A stretch of 42,046 nt of DNA from Chlamydiota bacterium (GTDB taxonomy: Bacteria; Chlamydiota; Chlamydiia; Chlamydiales; 2-12-FULL-49-11): NCBI GenBank assembly GCA_947478685.1, contig CANJWO010000012.1:1-42046 (forward strand), in the 5' to 3' direction. The notes below the pieces were generated by a model, which searched no databases, was not told the origin of the DNA, and was given only the letters and a program-made list of their open reading frames with translations. Shown in pieces: positions 33,542 to 41,901 of the stretch (its first letter is position 1; each line of letters begins with the position of its first letter). The position numbers were made by a program, and so were the translations under genes.

Positions 33542-34180
33542 TTAGGGGGTTATGGCGTGAGGGATCGATTCGAAAATGGGAGCTTTTTTAATTTGGTCTT
33601 TCCATTTGGACCTTTCTTCTGCGTAGAGGTACATCATGTGAGAGCCAAGGTTTTTGGTAAGGCGGAGGCCTTCTGATTCTAGGAGCTTTTGGGCAATTTT
33701 TGCATCTGTTTCGGGGGAGCTTGTGCGCATGCCAAGCTTATAGTAGAAACCGGGGGAGTTTCTTACTGCTTCCTCGAAAATGCGGCCGTCACAACCTTTA
33801 GCATAACTATATTCGATTGCTGCTTGTACGAGGGAGCGGCCTATGCCGCTATATTGATTGCCCATGTGGGAATGGAGCGATTCAATTAAAATTTTATTTG
33901 GATTTGTAGGGGTTTTTTCTCCGCCATAGGAGTAGAATTTATGAGCTTCTGTTAGTGGATAGGGAAAGTATTCACTGCCATAGGTTCCATCTTCTAAAGT
34001 TCTAAACCAATAGAGGGTGATAAATCCGAGCTCCTTTTTTTCCCCATCAATATGAGCAAAAGCTGATAATTTGATTTTCCCAGGACCAGGTATCTTAGGT
34101 GGTATGCTCTCAATAGTGATGGCAAGCGGCTTGTTAGTTACTAGATCGAAGAGGGTTGCCCTTCCAATTTCTGTAATCAT
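33542..34180 (-). CDS. GNAT-family acetyltransferase-like protein
   Basis: The 212-residue soluble protein has the acetyl-CoA-binding motif of GNAT proteins, QYSGIGRSLVQAAIEYSYAKG (R/Q-x-x-G-x-G/A), followed by SPGFYYKLGM, a common substrate-end signature. The N-terminal 110 residues are longer than in simple GNATs and resemble nothing I know. The substrate is unknown; protein or small-molecule acetylation and even a host-directed effector are open. It stands alone between the palindromic element and the OPT transporter, both of which are in a repeat-rich stretch. Confidence 0.72.
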   Translation of the reverse strand: MITEIGRATLFDLVTNKPLAITIESIPPKIPGPGKIKLSAFAHIDGEKKELGFITLYWFRTLEDGTYGSEYFPYPLTEAHKFYSYGGEKTPTNPNKILIESLHSHMGNQYSGIGRSLVQAAIEYSYAKGCDGRIFEEAVRNSPGFYYKLGMRTSSPETDAKIAQKLLESEGLRLTKNLGSHMMYLYAEERSKWKDQIKKAPIFESIPHAITP

Positions 34181-34239
34181 ATCATCTTTCTTATAAAGAA
34201 TTTATAAGAAGTATGCAGTAGCTATCCTTTAGCCGTCAA

Positions 34240-34263
34240 TATATAGTGAATTAAATTTACATT
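34240..34263. repeat. Solo terminal repeat of the 172-bp element
   Basis: Twenty-four bases are identical to 41900-41923, the outer end of the terminal inverted repeat of the element at the window's edges. The rest of that element is missing here; a short hairpin-like AGATCTGCTTCCGGATATCT (about 34273-34292) follows. It could be a deletion remnant or a half-site left by imprecise excision, downstream of the OPT transporter gene. Confidence 0.6.
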
Positions 34264-34300
34264 AGGGGTGCAGAGATCTGCTTCCGGATATCTATATTCA

Positions 34301-36163
34301 TCAAGGGAGTTTGGGTTCGGAGGGGCGAAGGGAGAACCAGGAGAAGAGGAGGGTGAGGAGGAGAAAGAAGCCGAGGCTAAAGATGGGGCCGAGTAGGGAG
34401 GGGGCGTCGGGGGATATTATTCCTAGGACGGTAAGGAGGGCGATGATAACGCCGATGCAGGCATCTCCTGCAACTAAGCCTGAGCCTATTAGGACGCCGG
34501 CTTGTTCCGATTCGGGCTTATGAAATCTTTTTACAAGGTATCTGACAAGTCCACCGACTACGAGGGGGGTGCTGATTTCGAGGGGGAGGTAGAGGCCGAT
34601 TGCAAAGGGGAGGATGCGGGTTCGGAGAAGAATTAGGACAAAGCCGAGGACAACACCAAGGAGGACAAGTGTTGTAGGTAATTGATGCTGAATAACTCCT
34701 TGTCCAATAACTGCGAGTAAAGAGGCTTGAGGTGCGGGCAATGCGGTGCTTCCAAAGACATAGACGTTATTAAGTAAAATTAGGACAAAACCAATAATTA
34801 GTGAGGGGAATAGTAGCCCTATGATTTCAGCAATTTGTTGTTTTCGTGGAGTGGCTCCGAGTAAGAATCCTGTTTTAAGATCTTGAGAAGTAGTCGCTGC
34901 AAGACAGATGGCTACTGTAACCACAGCGCCCATAGTGATTGCCATTATTAGATATATACGTTCAGTCCATCCGAGAGCGGCAAAAAGAGATCCTGTAATA
35001 AGGAGAGTTGTTAATACCATTCCTGAGGCTGGATTCGATGAGCTTCCGACAAGTCCGACTGTGATTGAAGTGACTGCTACAAAAAAGTAGCCTAAGATGA
35101 CAAGGAGGACAATAGTAAATAGGTTCATATTTAGCCCTGGAATGAGCCATAATAGGAGGGTTATTCCAACTGAGCCAATGATTAGCCATCGCATTGAGAT
35201 ATCTGTATCTGTACGTAAAAGACTTGTGTCCTTTTCAAAACTAGAAAAGAGTTCTTTGATTCCGATATGGAATGTCCTGCCAATCATCGGAAAGATTCCA
35301 ATTAAGTTGTAAATTCCGCCAACTGCAACAGTTCCAATGCCGATATACCTTACGTAGGATGCCCAAATTTGAACTGCGTCCATCTCTTGAATAGGGACAG
35401 TTCCTGGAAAAACAATCATTCCTGGCGCCGCATAAAGTTTGATCATCGGGATAAATACCCACCAGCCAATCGCTCCACCGGCAAGCATGACAGCTGAAAT
35501 TTCAAGTCCAATGATATAGCCAACTCCTAAAAGAGAGGGGGATCCTTCTAGCCTGAATTGCGTATCCTCAAAAGGGCCAATAACAAACGTAGCTAAGTCA
35601 CTCCATAAATGAAAGGCGCCTGTGCATAGTTTGTATACAGCGCCGATCACAATGCCCCAAAGTGCCATAAAAGCATGTTGTAGCTGCTTAGTTCCCGCCT
35701 TTAGAATTTCAGCACATGCAGTTCCTTCCGGAAAGGGTAAGACCCCATGCTCTTTAATTATAATATAGCGTCTCATCGGAATCATAAATAGGATGCCGAG
35801 AACACCCCCCAAAAAAGATAATATGAAAATTTTTGTGTTTGATATTTGTGCGCCAAGTAAAAAAAGAGCTGGAATTGTAAAAATTATTCCTGCTGCAAGT
35901 CCTTCTCCTACAGAGGCAATTGTCTGAACAATGTTATTTTCTAGAATTGATACATCTTTGAAGAAAATTCGTAAAATTGCCATTGAAAGTACAGCTGCTG
36001 GGATAGATGCAGAAATTGTCATCCCCACTTTCAGTCCTAGATAGGTGTTACCCACGTTAAAGATAATACCGAGGATAACTCCAAGAACAATTGCTCGCGT
36101 AGTGAGCTCAGGCACTTTCTTGCCTGCAGCTATAAAGGGTTGAAACGGTTTAGATGTCTCCAT
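34301..36163 (-). CDS. OPT-family oligopeptide transporter
   Basis: The 620-residue inner-membrane protein has about 14-16 hydrophobic segments and OPT-family landmarks: ELTTRAIVLGVILGIIFNVGNTYLGLKVGMTISASIPAAV near the start, PFPEGTACAEILKAG, GSSSNPASGM, LAATTSQDLKTGFLLGATPRKQQ and a terminal GSGLVAGDACIGVIIALLT. The family imports di- to pentapeptides or metal chelates, using the proton gradient. Uptake of host peptides suits an intracellular parasite. ATG 36163 gives METSKPFQPF, a natural start; TTG 36202 would add 13 residues and has no better ribosome binding site. The 3' 300 bases are exceptionally C-rich on the sense strand. Confidence 0.9.
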   Translation of the reverse strand: METSKPFQPFIAAGKKVPELTTRAIVLGVILGIIFNVGNTYLGLKVGMTISASIPAAVLSMAILRIFFKDVSILENNIVQTIASVGEGLAAGIIFTIPALFLLGAQISNTKIFILSFLGGVLGILFMIPMRRYIIIKEHGVLPFPEGTACAEILKAGTKQLQHAFMALWGIVIGAVYKLCTGAFHLWSDLATFVIGPFEDTQFRLEGSPSLLGVGYIIGLEISAVMLAGGAIGWWVFIPMIKLYAAPGMIVFPGTVPIQEMDAVQIWASYVRYIGIGTVAVGGIYNLIGIFPMIGRTFHIGIKELFSSFEKDTSLLRTDTDISMRWLIIGSVGITLLLWLIPGLNMNLFTIVLLVILGYFFVAVTSITVGLVGSSSNPASGMVLTTLLITGSLFAALGWTERIYLIMAITMGAVVTVAICLAATTSQDLKTGFLLGATPRKQQIAEIIGLLFPSLIIGFVLILLNNVYVFGSTALPAPQASLLAVIGQGVIQHQLPTTLVLLGVVLGFVLILLRTRILPFAIGLYLPLEISTPLVVGGLVRYLVKRFHKPESEQAGVLIGSGLVAGDACIGVIIALLTVLGIISPDAPSLLGPIFSLGFFLLLTLLFSWFSLRPSEPKLP

Positions 36164-36208
36164 TAATCTCACACTGAGAATGGAGATGTTTTTTAGCAAC
36201 AAGCTTTT

Positions 36209-36709
36209 TTAAATTAGGGGGTCAACAGGCTCGGGGGCTTCTTGTTTTGGGTGAGGTTTTTTAGAGATGAAATATTCGAAAAAGATTTCATCTGGGTGGG
36301 GGGCTTTGATGAAGCCGGATGATTTTGTTACAGGGATAAGGAGGAGAGTTGCTTGAAGAAGAGTTTTGGAGGAGGGATCTTTTCCAGGAGGTATGCATTC
36401 TAATTGCCAGCTCGCAGTATAGTCCCATTTATATGTGTCGCTTAGTCTAATAGTATACAATTTTTCAGGTCTTTCTATATCAACTGAATAAGCCTCAAGA
36501 GTTTCAGGATCAATATATAAGGATAGATCTAAGAGTAGATCGCGAAAGGCAACCTCGCCAGTCTCTTGTAATTCCATTTCAATTAAGAGGGTCAATTCTT
36601 TCTGATAAATTTTAAAGGGGTAAGAGGCTATTGGAACTAAAGAGAGGGAGATCAGAGCAAGGGCTAGAAAGAGTTCTAAGAGAATGAAGGGACGCTTTTT
36701 TATGATCAT
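36209..36709 (-). CDS. Pseudopilin-like protein (prepilin N-terminus)
   Basis: The 166-residue protein begins MIIKKRPFILLELFLALALIS, a short basic leader and hydrophobic helix with Glu at +5 of FILLE and Pro at the position before the expected cleavage. This is the same unusual Pro as in the gene at 32344-32883. The rest includes LLIEMELQETGEVAFRDLL, a Trp-containing strand (YKWDYTASWQLECIPPG) and a Pro-rich end (HPKQEAPEPVDPLI). It likely belongs with the other pseudopilin gene, though the OPT transporter and GNAT genes lie between. The sequence between its stop and the OPT start is short, so these two may be co-transcribed. Confidence 0.72.
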   Translation of the reverse strand: MIIKKRPFILLELFLALALISLSLVPIASYPFKIYQKELTLLIEMELQETGEVAFRDLLLDLSLYIDPETLEAYSVDIERPEKLYTIRLSDTYKWDYTASWQLECIPPGKDPSSKTLLQATLLLIPVTKSSGFIKAPHPDEIFFEYFISKKPHPKQEAPEPVDPLI

Positions 36710-36802
36710 GTATGAAGCATACGTAAATTAGCCATTGAAGAAAATTACAAAATTGATTATGACTGAGCTATTAAAATAGATTATATATAGTTTTTGGAGA
36801 AT

Positions 36803-37750
36803 ATGTCATTTTTAGGTAGAGCTAAGTACAATCTTCTTCAGTATAGAAAAAGGGATGATCCGAGTCTAAAAGTAGAAGAATGGCAGGTCCGGGATTATCG
36901 CAATTTAAAAGATGAAGAGCTCTTTTGTGGGTTAAAAGGTCTTGGGGTACTTCTTGATGAGGCCGGTTTGCATCAGCTTGCAGAGTCTGGCAAGTCCCCG
37001 GAAGAGATTGATTTAGGGCTTACAGGATCAAAAAAAGAGGAGTCCTATCTATATCTATTTGAACTATGGAGAAGGCTCTGTTCTGATGAAAAAAGCATAT
37101 CAATTTTTTGTGATCAATTGGATGCTTATATAGATGCATATGATCAAGGTGGAGCTTTGCAAGACGAAACACTTTTAATTGAACTCTTTGATATTCTGGA
37201 TGAAAGTGTCGATGAAGGGCTAAAACCAAAAACAGTTTATAAGCAATTAATTGCCTATCTAGCTCACGATTTGGGGAGCTTTTTCTATAACTACATTTAT
37301 GATCAGATAGATACAGGTAATGAAATGGGCGCCTCAGAGCTTTTAGAAAATATTTATGAATATGTAGAAGGGAATTTGTGGTTTGAATTTTTGCGAATTA
37401 GACTGCTGCGCGGAGCCCCTTCCGAAGATGCTACGGCCATGATGGCTAGATTCTTAGAGAAGTTAAAAGCATCAGCTGAAATTGAACTCTCTTTTGAGCT
37501 ACTCTATTACTTGATCGAAACAGGACATAAAGAGCTTTTTATCAATACTTATAAAAATGTTCTTAAAGAAATTAAAAATGAGGATCATTTTATTGAAATG
37601 CTCGAAATTATCTTTGCTTTCTACAGTCTTAACGACTTAGAAAGAGAAGAAAATCTCATTCGTGAACTTATTCAGGAGAGAAAAAAAATTCCCCTTAAAC
37701 ATAAAATTGGCCCTGAAGATAAAGAGATGCTTGGCCAATTTATCTCTTAG
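36803..37750 (+). CDS. Acidic helical protein of unknown function
   Basis: I do not recognise this 315-residue protein. It is predicted to be almost wholly helical, strongly acidic, soluble, and has no signal peptide or membrane span. Regularly spaced aromatic and acidic residues (SYLYLFELWRRLC, QLDAYIDAYDQG, LLIELFDILDESVDEG, LLYYLIETGHKELFINTYKNVL, EMLEIIFAFYSLNDLE) suggest stacked helical repeats such as TPR-like or type III-secretion gatekeeper-type folds. I prefer ATG 36803, because GGAG lies directly upstream and TTG 36794 is poorer. Its stop overlaps the convergent barrel-protein stop by 4 bases. Its location offers no functional hint. Confidence 0.7.
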   Translation: MSFLGRAKYNLLQYRKRDDPSLKVEEWQVRDYRNLKDEELFCGLKGLGVLLDEAGLHQLAESGKSPEEIDLGLTGSKKEESYLYLFELWRRLCSDEKSISIFCDQLDAYIDAYDQGGALQDETLLIELFDILDESVDEGLKPKTVYKQLIAYLAHDLGSFFYNYIYDQIDTGNEMGASELLENIYEYVEGNLWFEFLRIRLLRGAPSEDATAMMARFLEKLKASAEIELSFELLYYLIETGHKELFINTYKNVLKEIKNEDHFIEMLEIIFAFYSLNDLEREENLIRELIQERKKIPLKHKIGPEDKEMLGQFIS

Positions 37751-38724
37751 TAGTTATAGATAAGACCGATAGCCCCACTTCTAAAGATGTTACTATTTCT
37801 TCCCCAGGCAGTGAACCAACATCCAGCAATAATGCCCAAATTAGCACTAAAATTGTACTCGATGGCCGGGGCAAAGCTAATCTGCTCCGATGATGGTAAG
37901 CTATTTGAGGCGAGAAGTTCGGAACTTGTTTGGCCGGGGGTGCCGGAAAATGTGGTTCTATTTACGTGGGTATAGACATTATCAATAGCAAGTGCCCAAT
38001 TTTGAGTAAGAGTAAATTCAAAGCTAATGATTCCTTCGAATGTATTTCCTGGATCGACTTTTCCATCTGTTCCATATCCACCACCGTAGGCATTAAATCC
38101 TTTTACTTTTGTGGGGGTTGCTATTGTGTAAGCTGCGCTATATGTAGTGCTTAAGAAGTGAAGGCCGGTTACGTGATAGACTTTATATAACTCAAGGCTA
38201 AAAGTTGTCCCATATGTGCCATTACCTGTTTGGTCAGTGAGCAATTTATTTGGGTCTAATTTTTGATAAGGACCTGTTGGAAAGCTTTCACCTATAGAAA
38301 ATTCTATGCCTGGAAAATAGGGAATTGCATCGTCGCTTAGCAATTGAAATTCTAGAGCAATAACCAAGTCTCCAAAATTGACTGAACTTTGGTTTGAGAT
38401 GGTATTATAAAAAAATTGAGGGAAGATGTTGATGTCCATCCAAGGGGTCAAGCCCAAGTAAAAATAGACCTGGGGATTAAAGGAAAAAAAATTGTGATCT
38501 GCTGTTGATGGATGCCAATTGCTATTGTAAGTGCCGGTATTTGTTGTAAAATATAGATAGGTCTCAATTTCAAAATGACCATATGGAATGACTGTTGCTT
38601 GAGGGACAATTAGTGGTCCTGTCAGCCAAGGTGCAGGTGGCTCCGGATTTGCCGTAGATTTATCATCTCCAAACAGCAGATTTCCAAACAAAAAAATTAG
38701 AATAAAAAATTTATAGACCTGCAT
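37747..38724 (-). CDS. Outer-membrane beta-barrel-like protein
   Basis: The 325-residue protein has a signal peptide (YKFFILIFLFGNLLFG) and a mature part rich in alternating aromatic and polar residues (FEIETYLYFTTNTGTYNS, FSFNPQVYFYLGLTPWMDINIFPQFF, WALAIDNVYTHVN). It ends in an aromatic residue (GLIYNY), the usual outer-membrane barrel terminal. It resembles the transporter-like barrel group that includes phenol-degradation MetA-type proteins, but I cannot name the family confidently. A GAGGGG ribosome binding site lies before ATG 38724. It is a single gene on the minus strand and lies just after hutH. Confidence 0.78.
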   Translation of the reverse strand: MQVYKFFILIFLFGNLLFGDDKSTANPEPPAPWLTGPLIVPQATVIPYGHFEIETYLYFTTNTGTYNSNWHPSTADHNFFSFNPQVYFYLGLTPWMDINIFPQFFYNTISNQSSVNFGDLVIALEFQLLSDDAIPYFPGIEFSIGESFPTGPYQKLDPNKLLTDQTGNGTYGTTFSLELYKVYHVTGLHFLSTTYSAAYTIATPTKVKGFNAYGGGYGTDGKVDPGNTFEGIISFEFTLTQNWALAIDNVYTHVNRTTFSGTPGQTSSELLASNSLPSSEQISFAPAIEYNFSANLGIIAGCWFTAWGRNSNIFRSGAIGLIYNY

Positions 38725-38766
38725 AAGATTCCCCTCACATTAATTAAAGCTGAGTTTATGATCAAG

Positions 38767-40386
38767 CTAACTCGTGCAGCTTGCTAGATCGATGAGGGGA
38801 AGCTCGGCGAGTTTTTGTTTGAGGCCTGAATTTAGAATGATGCGCATTTTATCGTAGCGTTTTTGAAAGTTCTCCTCTCTTTCGATTGGATATTCTTCTG
38901 CGGTTATCTCTTGAATGATTTGGAATAGGCGCTCGGATAAAAGATTGGGTGGAATGGGATGTGATGAAGAGAGTTTTTTTCTTGCGATACTGTAGGCTTG
39001 AACAGAGACTGTTAGATAGATAGTGTTTAGCTCTTCCAAGCGCTCGATCTGTTCCAGGAGCCTTTGCGCAGCTGTCGCTCCGTAGCTTACAACATCTTCT
39101 GATTCGTTAGCGCTTGTAATATTAAATGGCGAAGTGGGAGAGGCGAGTGCTGCAATTTTTTGTGTTAGACCGTTAGCCGTATATTGGGTAATCATATAAC
39201 CGGAAGAGAGGCCCGAGCGAGGAACAAGATAGGCTGGGAGACGATTTTTGTTTCTGAATGGATTGAGCATGTATGTAATCTGCCTCTCCATTGTAAAAGC
39301 AATTTTTGCATTGGCTATTGCAATTGTATCGGCCATCGATGTGATGCACTCGCCATGAAAGTTTCCCCCTGATAAGACGACCCAGTTTTCCCCTTCAAAA
39401 GGGATCATCCGTCCTTTATAGACATCATCTGAAATCTCGTAATCTTTAAAGATGAGGGGATTGTCAGTTACTGCATCTAATTCACTTTCGATCTTAAGTC
39501 GTTGGGCAAGGATCATTTCAAGTTTAGGGCCGAGAAGTTGCGGAAGGCATCTGATGCAATAATCGTCCTGAATGCCCATAAAGTCAATAAATGGAGAATC
39601 TTTTAAATAACCTGACAAAATTTTTGCAATTTCGGCTTGCCCTGCTTGGTTTCTTACCTCTTGTATGCATCCATTAAAGGCTGCATCAACAGCCCCCACA
39701 GCATTAAGAAAAAGTCCTTGCATCGCCAAAATATTTTCAAAGGCATTGATCTCTTTGAGATAGGCAATTGACATCATTGAAATCATAAACGAGGTCCCAT
39801 TTGTCATGGCAAGCCCCTCTTTAGCTTGTGGAGCAAAAGGGGAAATCTTTGCAAGTTTTAGAGCCTTTTTTGCGCTTATTATATCGTCTTGAAACCATAC
39901 TGGGACATCATCGCCTCTCATCGCTCTGCCAACTCTTGCTAGAAAAGCTAAATCACCACTAGCGCCAAGTGAACCTGTTTGTGGCACAAAAGGGATGATC
40001 TCATGATTGATCATATCAATCAAAGTCATCAGGCTCTCTACTTGAAAACCTGAATGACCCTTTGCAAGCGAGACAGCTCTTGTGACCATGGCCCCTAAAA
40101 CAACATCTTTAGGTAGAGAGGGGCCAATACCTGCATCATGACTCTCAATAATGTTATTTGAGAGAAGCGCAGCATCATTAGGGCTTACTGGACAGTTCCG
40201 TAAATCGGCAAAGCCAGTTGTAAGACCATACACTTTAATATTATTTTCAAGAAGGTGGTTAATAAAGCGTCTTGTCTTATTAAGCCTGATAATAGCAGCC
40301 GGCGTGATCGCCATTTTTTTCCGCTCAAATACAATCTTCCGAAAATCTTCTAGAGTAAATGTATGTTCTTTCCCTATGTAGATCAA
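38767..40386 (-). CDS. hutH: Histidine ammonia-lyase (MIO enzyme)
   Basis: Histidase removes ammonia from histidine to give urocanate. The 539-residue protein carries the MIO precursor triad at A142-S143-G144 (GSLGASGDLAFL), Y53 (YGLTTGFA) and S82-H83 (ESHDAG). It also has GGNFHGE near 341 and TSANESEDVVS, with Glu430 where histidases have Glu and Phe/Tyr lyases have Gln. These positions fit histidase best; a MIO aminomutase of similar length is an alternative. The start is TTG 40386, overlapping the hisS stop by 4 bases (TTGA), so translation is coupled to hisS. No urocanase or other hut gene is in the window. Confidence 0.88.
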   Translation of the reverse strand: MIYIGKEHTFTLEDFRKIVFERKKMAITPAAIIRLNKTRRFINHLLENNIKVYGLTTGFADLRNCPVSPNDAALLSNNIIESHDAGIGPSLPKDVVLGAMVTRAVSLAKGHSGFQVESLMTLIDMINHEIIPFVPQTGSLGASGDLAFLARVGRAMRGDDVPVWFQDDIISAKKALKLAKISPFAPQAKEGLAMTNGTSFMISMMSIAYLKEINAFENILAMQGLFLNAVGAVDAAFNGCIQEVRNQAGQAEIAKILSGYLKDSPFIDFMGIQDDYCIRCLPQLLGPKLEMILAQRLKIESELDAVTDNPLIFKDYEISDDVYKGRMIPFEGENWVVLSGGNFHGECITSMADTIAIANAKIAFTMERQITYMLNPFRNKNRLPAYLVPRSGLSSGYMITQYTANGLTQKIAALASPTSPFNITSANESEDVVSYGATAAQRLLEQIERLEELNTIYLTVSVQAYSIARKKLSSSHPIPPNLLSERLFQIIQEITAEEYPIEREENFQKRYDKMRIILNSGLKQKLAELPLIDLASCTS

Positions 40387-41813
40387 AGTCCTTTCCCTTT
40401 TAATGTAGCCACAACATCTGCTGTTGAAGTATGAGCTATTTGCCCTGCGTCTCCTAATATAAGCTCTTTGATAATAATTTCATCTGGATTCATAACCATC
40501 ACTGCAAAAGGGATTCCTTTATTATTGCAGAGAGTTAATTGATTTTTCACTCTGACAGTCTCAGAGACATAGAATTCAACATCTATACCTGCTGCTCTGA
40601 TCTCTTTTGCAACTTCTAATGCCTTTTCAAAACATCCCTCTGCAAGTGTACGGTATCCAACAAATACAGGGGCTGTTGTCTGTTTGCTAAGGTCTAAAAC
40701 ACCTTCAGCTTTCATTACATCAAAAAGGCGTGTTAAGCCAATCGATGCTCCTACCCCTTCAAGTCCCGTCGAGACACCTGAAAATCCATCGACTAGATCA
40801 GAGTAGCGGCCGCCACTTGCAATGCTACCATAGACTTCTCGTCCTTCTATAAATGATTCAAAGACAATTCCAGTATAGTAATCTAGTCCCCGTGTGAGTT
40901 TTAGATCAAGGAGGATTGTTCCAGGGGTAACTCCCATTGCAATGCACATTCTTTCTACATTTACCAAATGGGTAAACCCAACATCGCCACCTTCAGGAAG
41001 GGGAGCAGTAAATTCACTTAGAGGTCCTTGATAACTCATGCTAGCAAGCAATTCTTCTGCGGCTGCTTCACCAAATCCAGGAACAGTCTCTCGTAGCTCT
41101 ACAATAACCTCTGCACGATTGTCTGGTTTAAGCTTATCGATGATTCGTAGTACATCATTGCATAATGCATCGGGTACACCTGCAGCTCGAATGAACGCCT
41201 TAGCAACTGAAATATGGTTGAGATAGACGTGAAAACCTCTGATTCCTATTGATTCAAGGGCTTTAATCATTGTAGCAATTGATTCTGCATCTGCTCTAAA
41301 AGTGAGTTTTTTATCTACGATGTCATTATCAGCTTGAAAAAAGGCACGATAACGGCCGGCTTTTGCGTGCTCTCCACGGTATGAGTAATTAATATCCCAG
41401 CGTTTGTAAGGAAAGCTAATCTCTCTATAATGATTTGCAATAAATAGGGCCATAGGGACAGTTCGGTCAAATGGAAGGCCGTATTTAGTTAAGCTTCCAT
41501 CTTGAAGTCTAGATACACCAAAAATCTGTTTATCCAATCCCCCCTTTTTTAGGAGATTTTCAGCATACTCTAAAGGACGAAGGACAATACCTGTGTATCC
41601 ATAAGAGCGGTAAACTTCTGGAATCGACTGAAGCCATGTTGACATTACTGTCATCTCTTGGGGATTATAATCAGTATAGCCTGAAATGCTAGCTATGGGA
41701 TCAGAAACGCGATAAACAGATCGATCAAATGGGATTGCTTCAGTTTGTGCGCCTGTATCTGTTAATAGAAGTGGATATGCTCTTGCTGCGACTGCATCGG
41801 AACAACTAGACAT
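40383..41813 (-). CDS. hisS: Histidyl-tRNA synthetase, eukaryote-like and partly divergent
   Basis: The 476-residue protein is a class II synthetase of the HisS group. It shows RPLEYAENL, a motif-2-like RGEHAKAGRYRAFFQAD, the histidine signatures LTRGLDYYTG and SGGRYSDLVDGFSG, and a C-terminal anticodon-binding domain (VFVGYRTLAEGCFEKALEVAKEIRAAGIDVE). Segments such as FDRTVPMALFIANH and FQADNDIVDKK resemble the eukaryotic/archaeal type rather than the bacterial one. The usual REF of motif 2 reads RAF here, and the N-terminus is about 60 residues longer than usual, so a specialised paralog is possible. AAAGGA about 8 bases before ATG 41813 and a promoter at 41851-41879 support the start. hutH follows with a 4-base overlap. 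Confidence 0.85.
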   Translation of the reverse strand: MSSCSDAVAARAYPLLLTDTGAQTEAIPFDRSVYRVSDPIASISGYTDYNPQEMTVMSTWLQSIPEVYRSYGYTGIVLRPLEYAENLLKKGGLDKQIFGVSRLQDGSLTKYGLPFDRTVPMALFIANHYREISFPYKRWDINYSYRGEHAKAGRYRAFFQADNDIVDKKLTFRADAESIATMIKALESIGIRGFHVYLNHISVAKAFIRAAGVPDALCNDVLRIIDKLKPDNRAEVIVELRETVPGFGEAAAEELLASMSYQGPLSEFTAPLPEGGDVGFTHLVNVERMCIAMGVTPGTILLDLKLTRGLDYYTGIVFESFIEGREVYGSIASGGRYSDLVDGFSGVSTGLEGVGASIGLTRLFDVMKAEGVLDLSKQTTAPVFVGYRTLAEGCFEKALEVAKEIRAAGIDVEFYVSETVRVKNQLTLCNNKGIPFAVMVMNPDEIIIKELILGDAGQIAHTSTADVVATLKGKGL

Positions 41814-41850
41814 AGGATTAGTCCTTTTTTATGATGTTTTGATTCCGGTT

Positions 41851-41879
41851 ATCCTAATCAGATCTTTAATTTATATCAA
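41851..41879 (-). promoter_or_regulatory. Candidate promoter of hisS-hutH
   Basis: On the minus strand TTGATA (plus 41874-41879), a 17-base spacer and TAGGAT (plus 41851-41856) resemble a primary-sigma promoter, about 38 bases before the hisS ATG. Confidence 0.45.
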
Positions 41880-41901
41880 TAATTCTTATATAAAATCTTT
41901 A

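Noticed and set aside
34181..34300. A tRNA or small RNA gene downstream of OPT
   Set aside because: No cloverleaf pairing; the region holds a solo element end and a short hairpin only.
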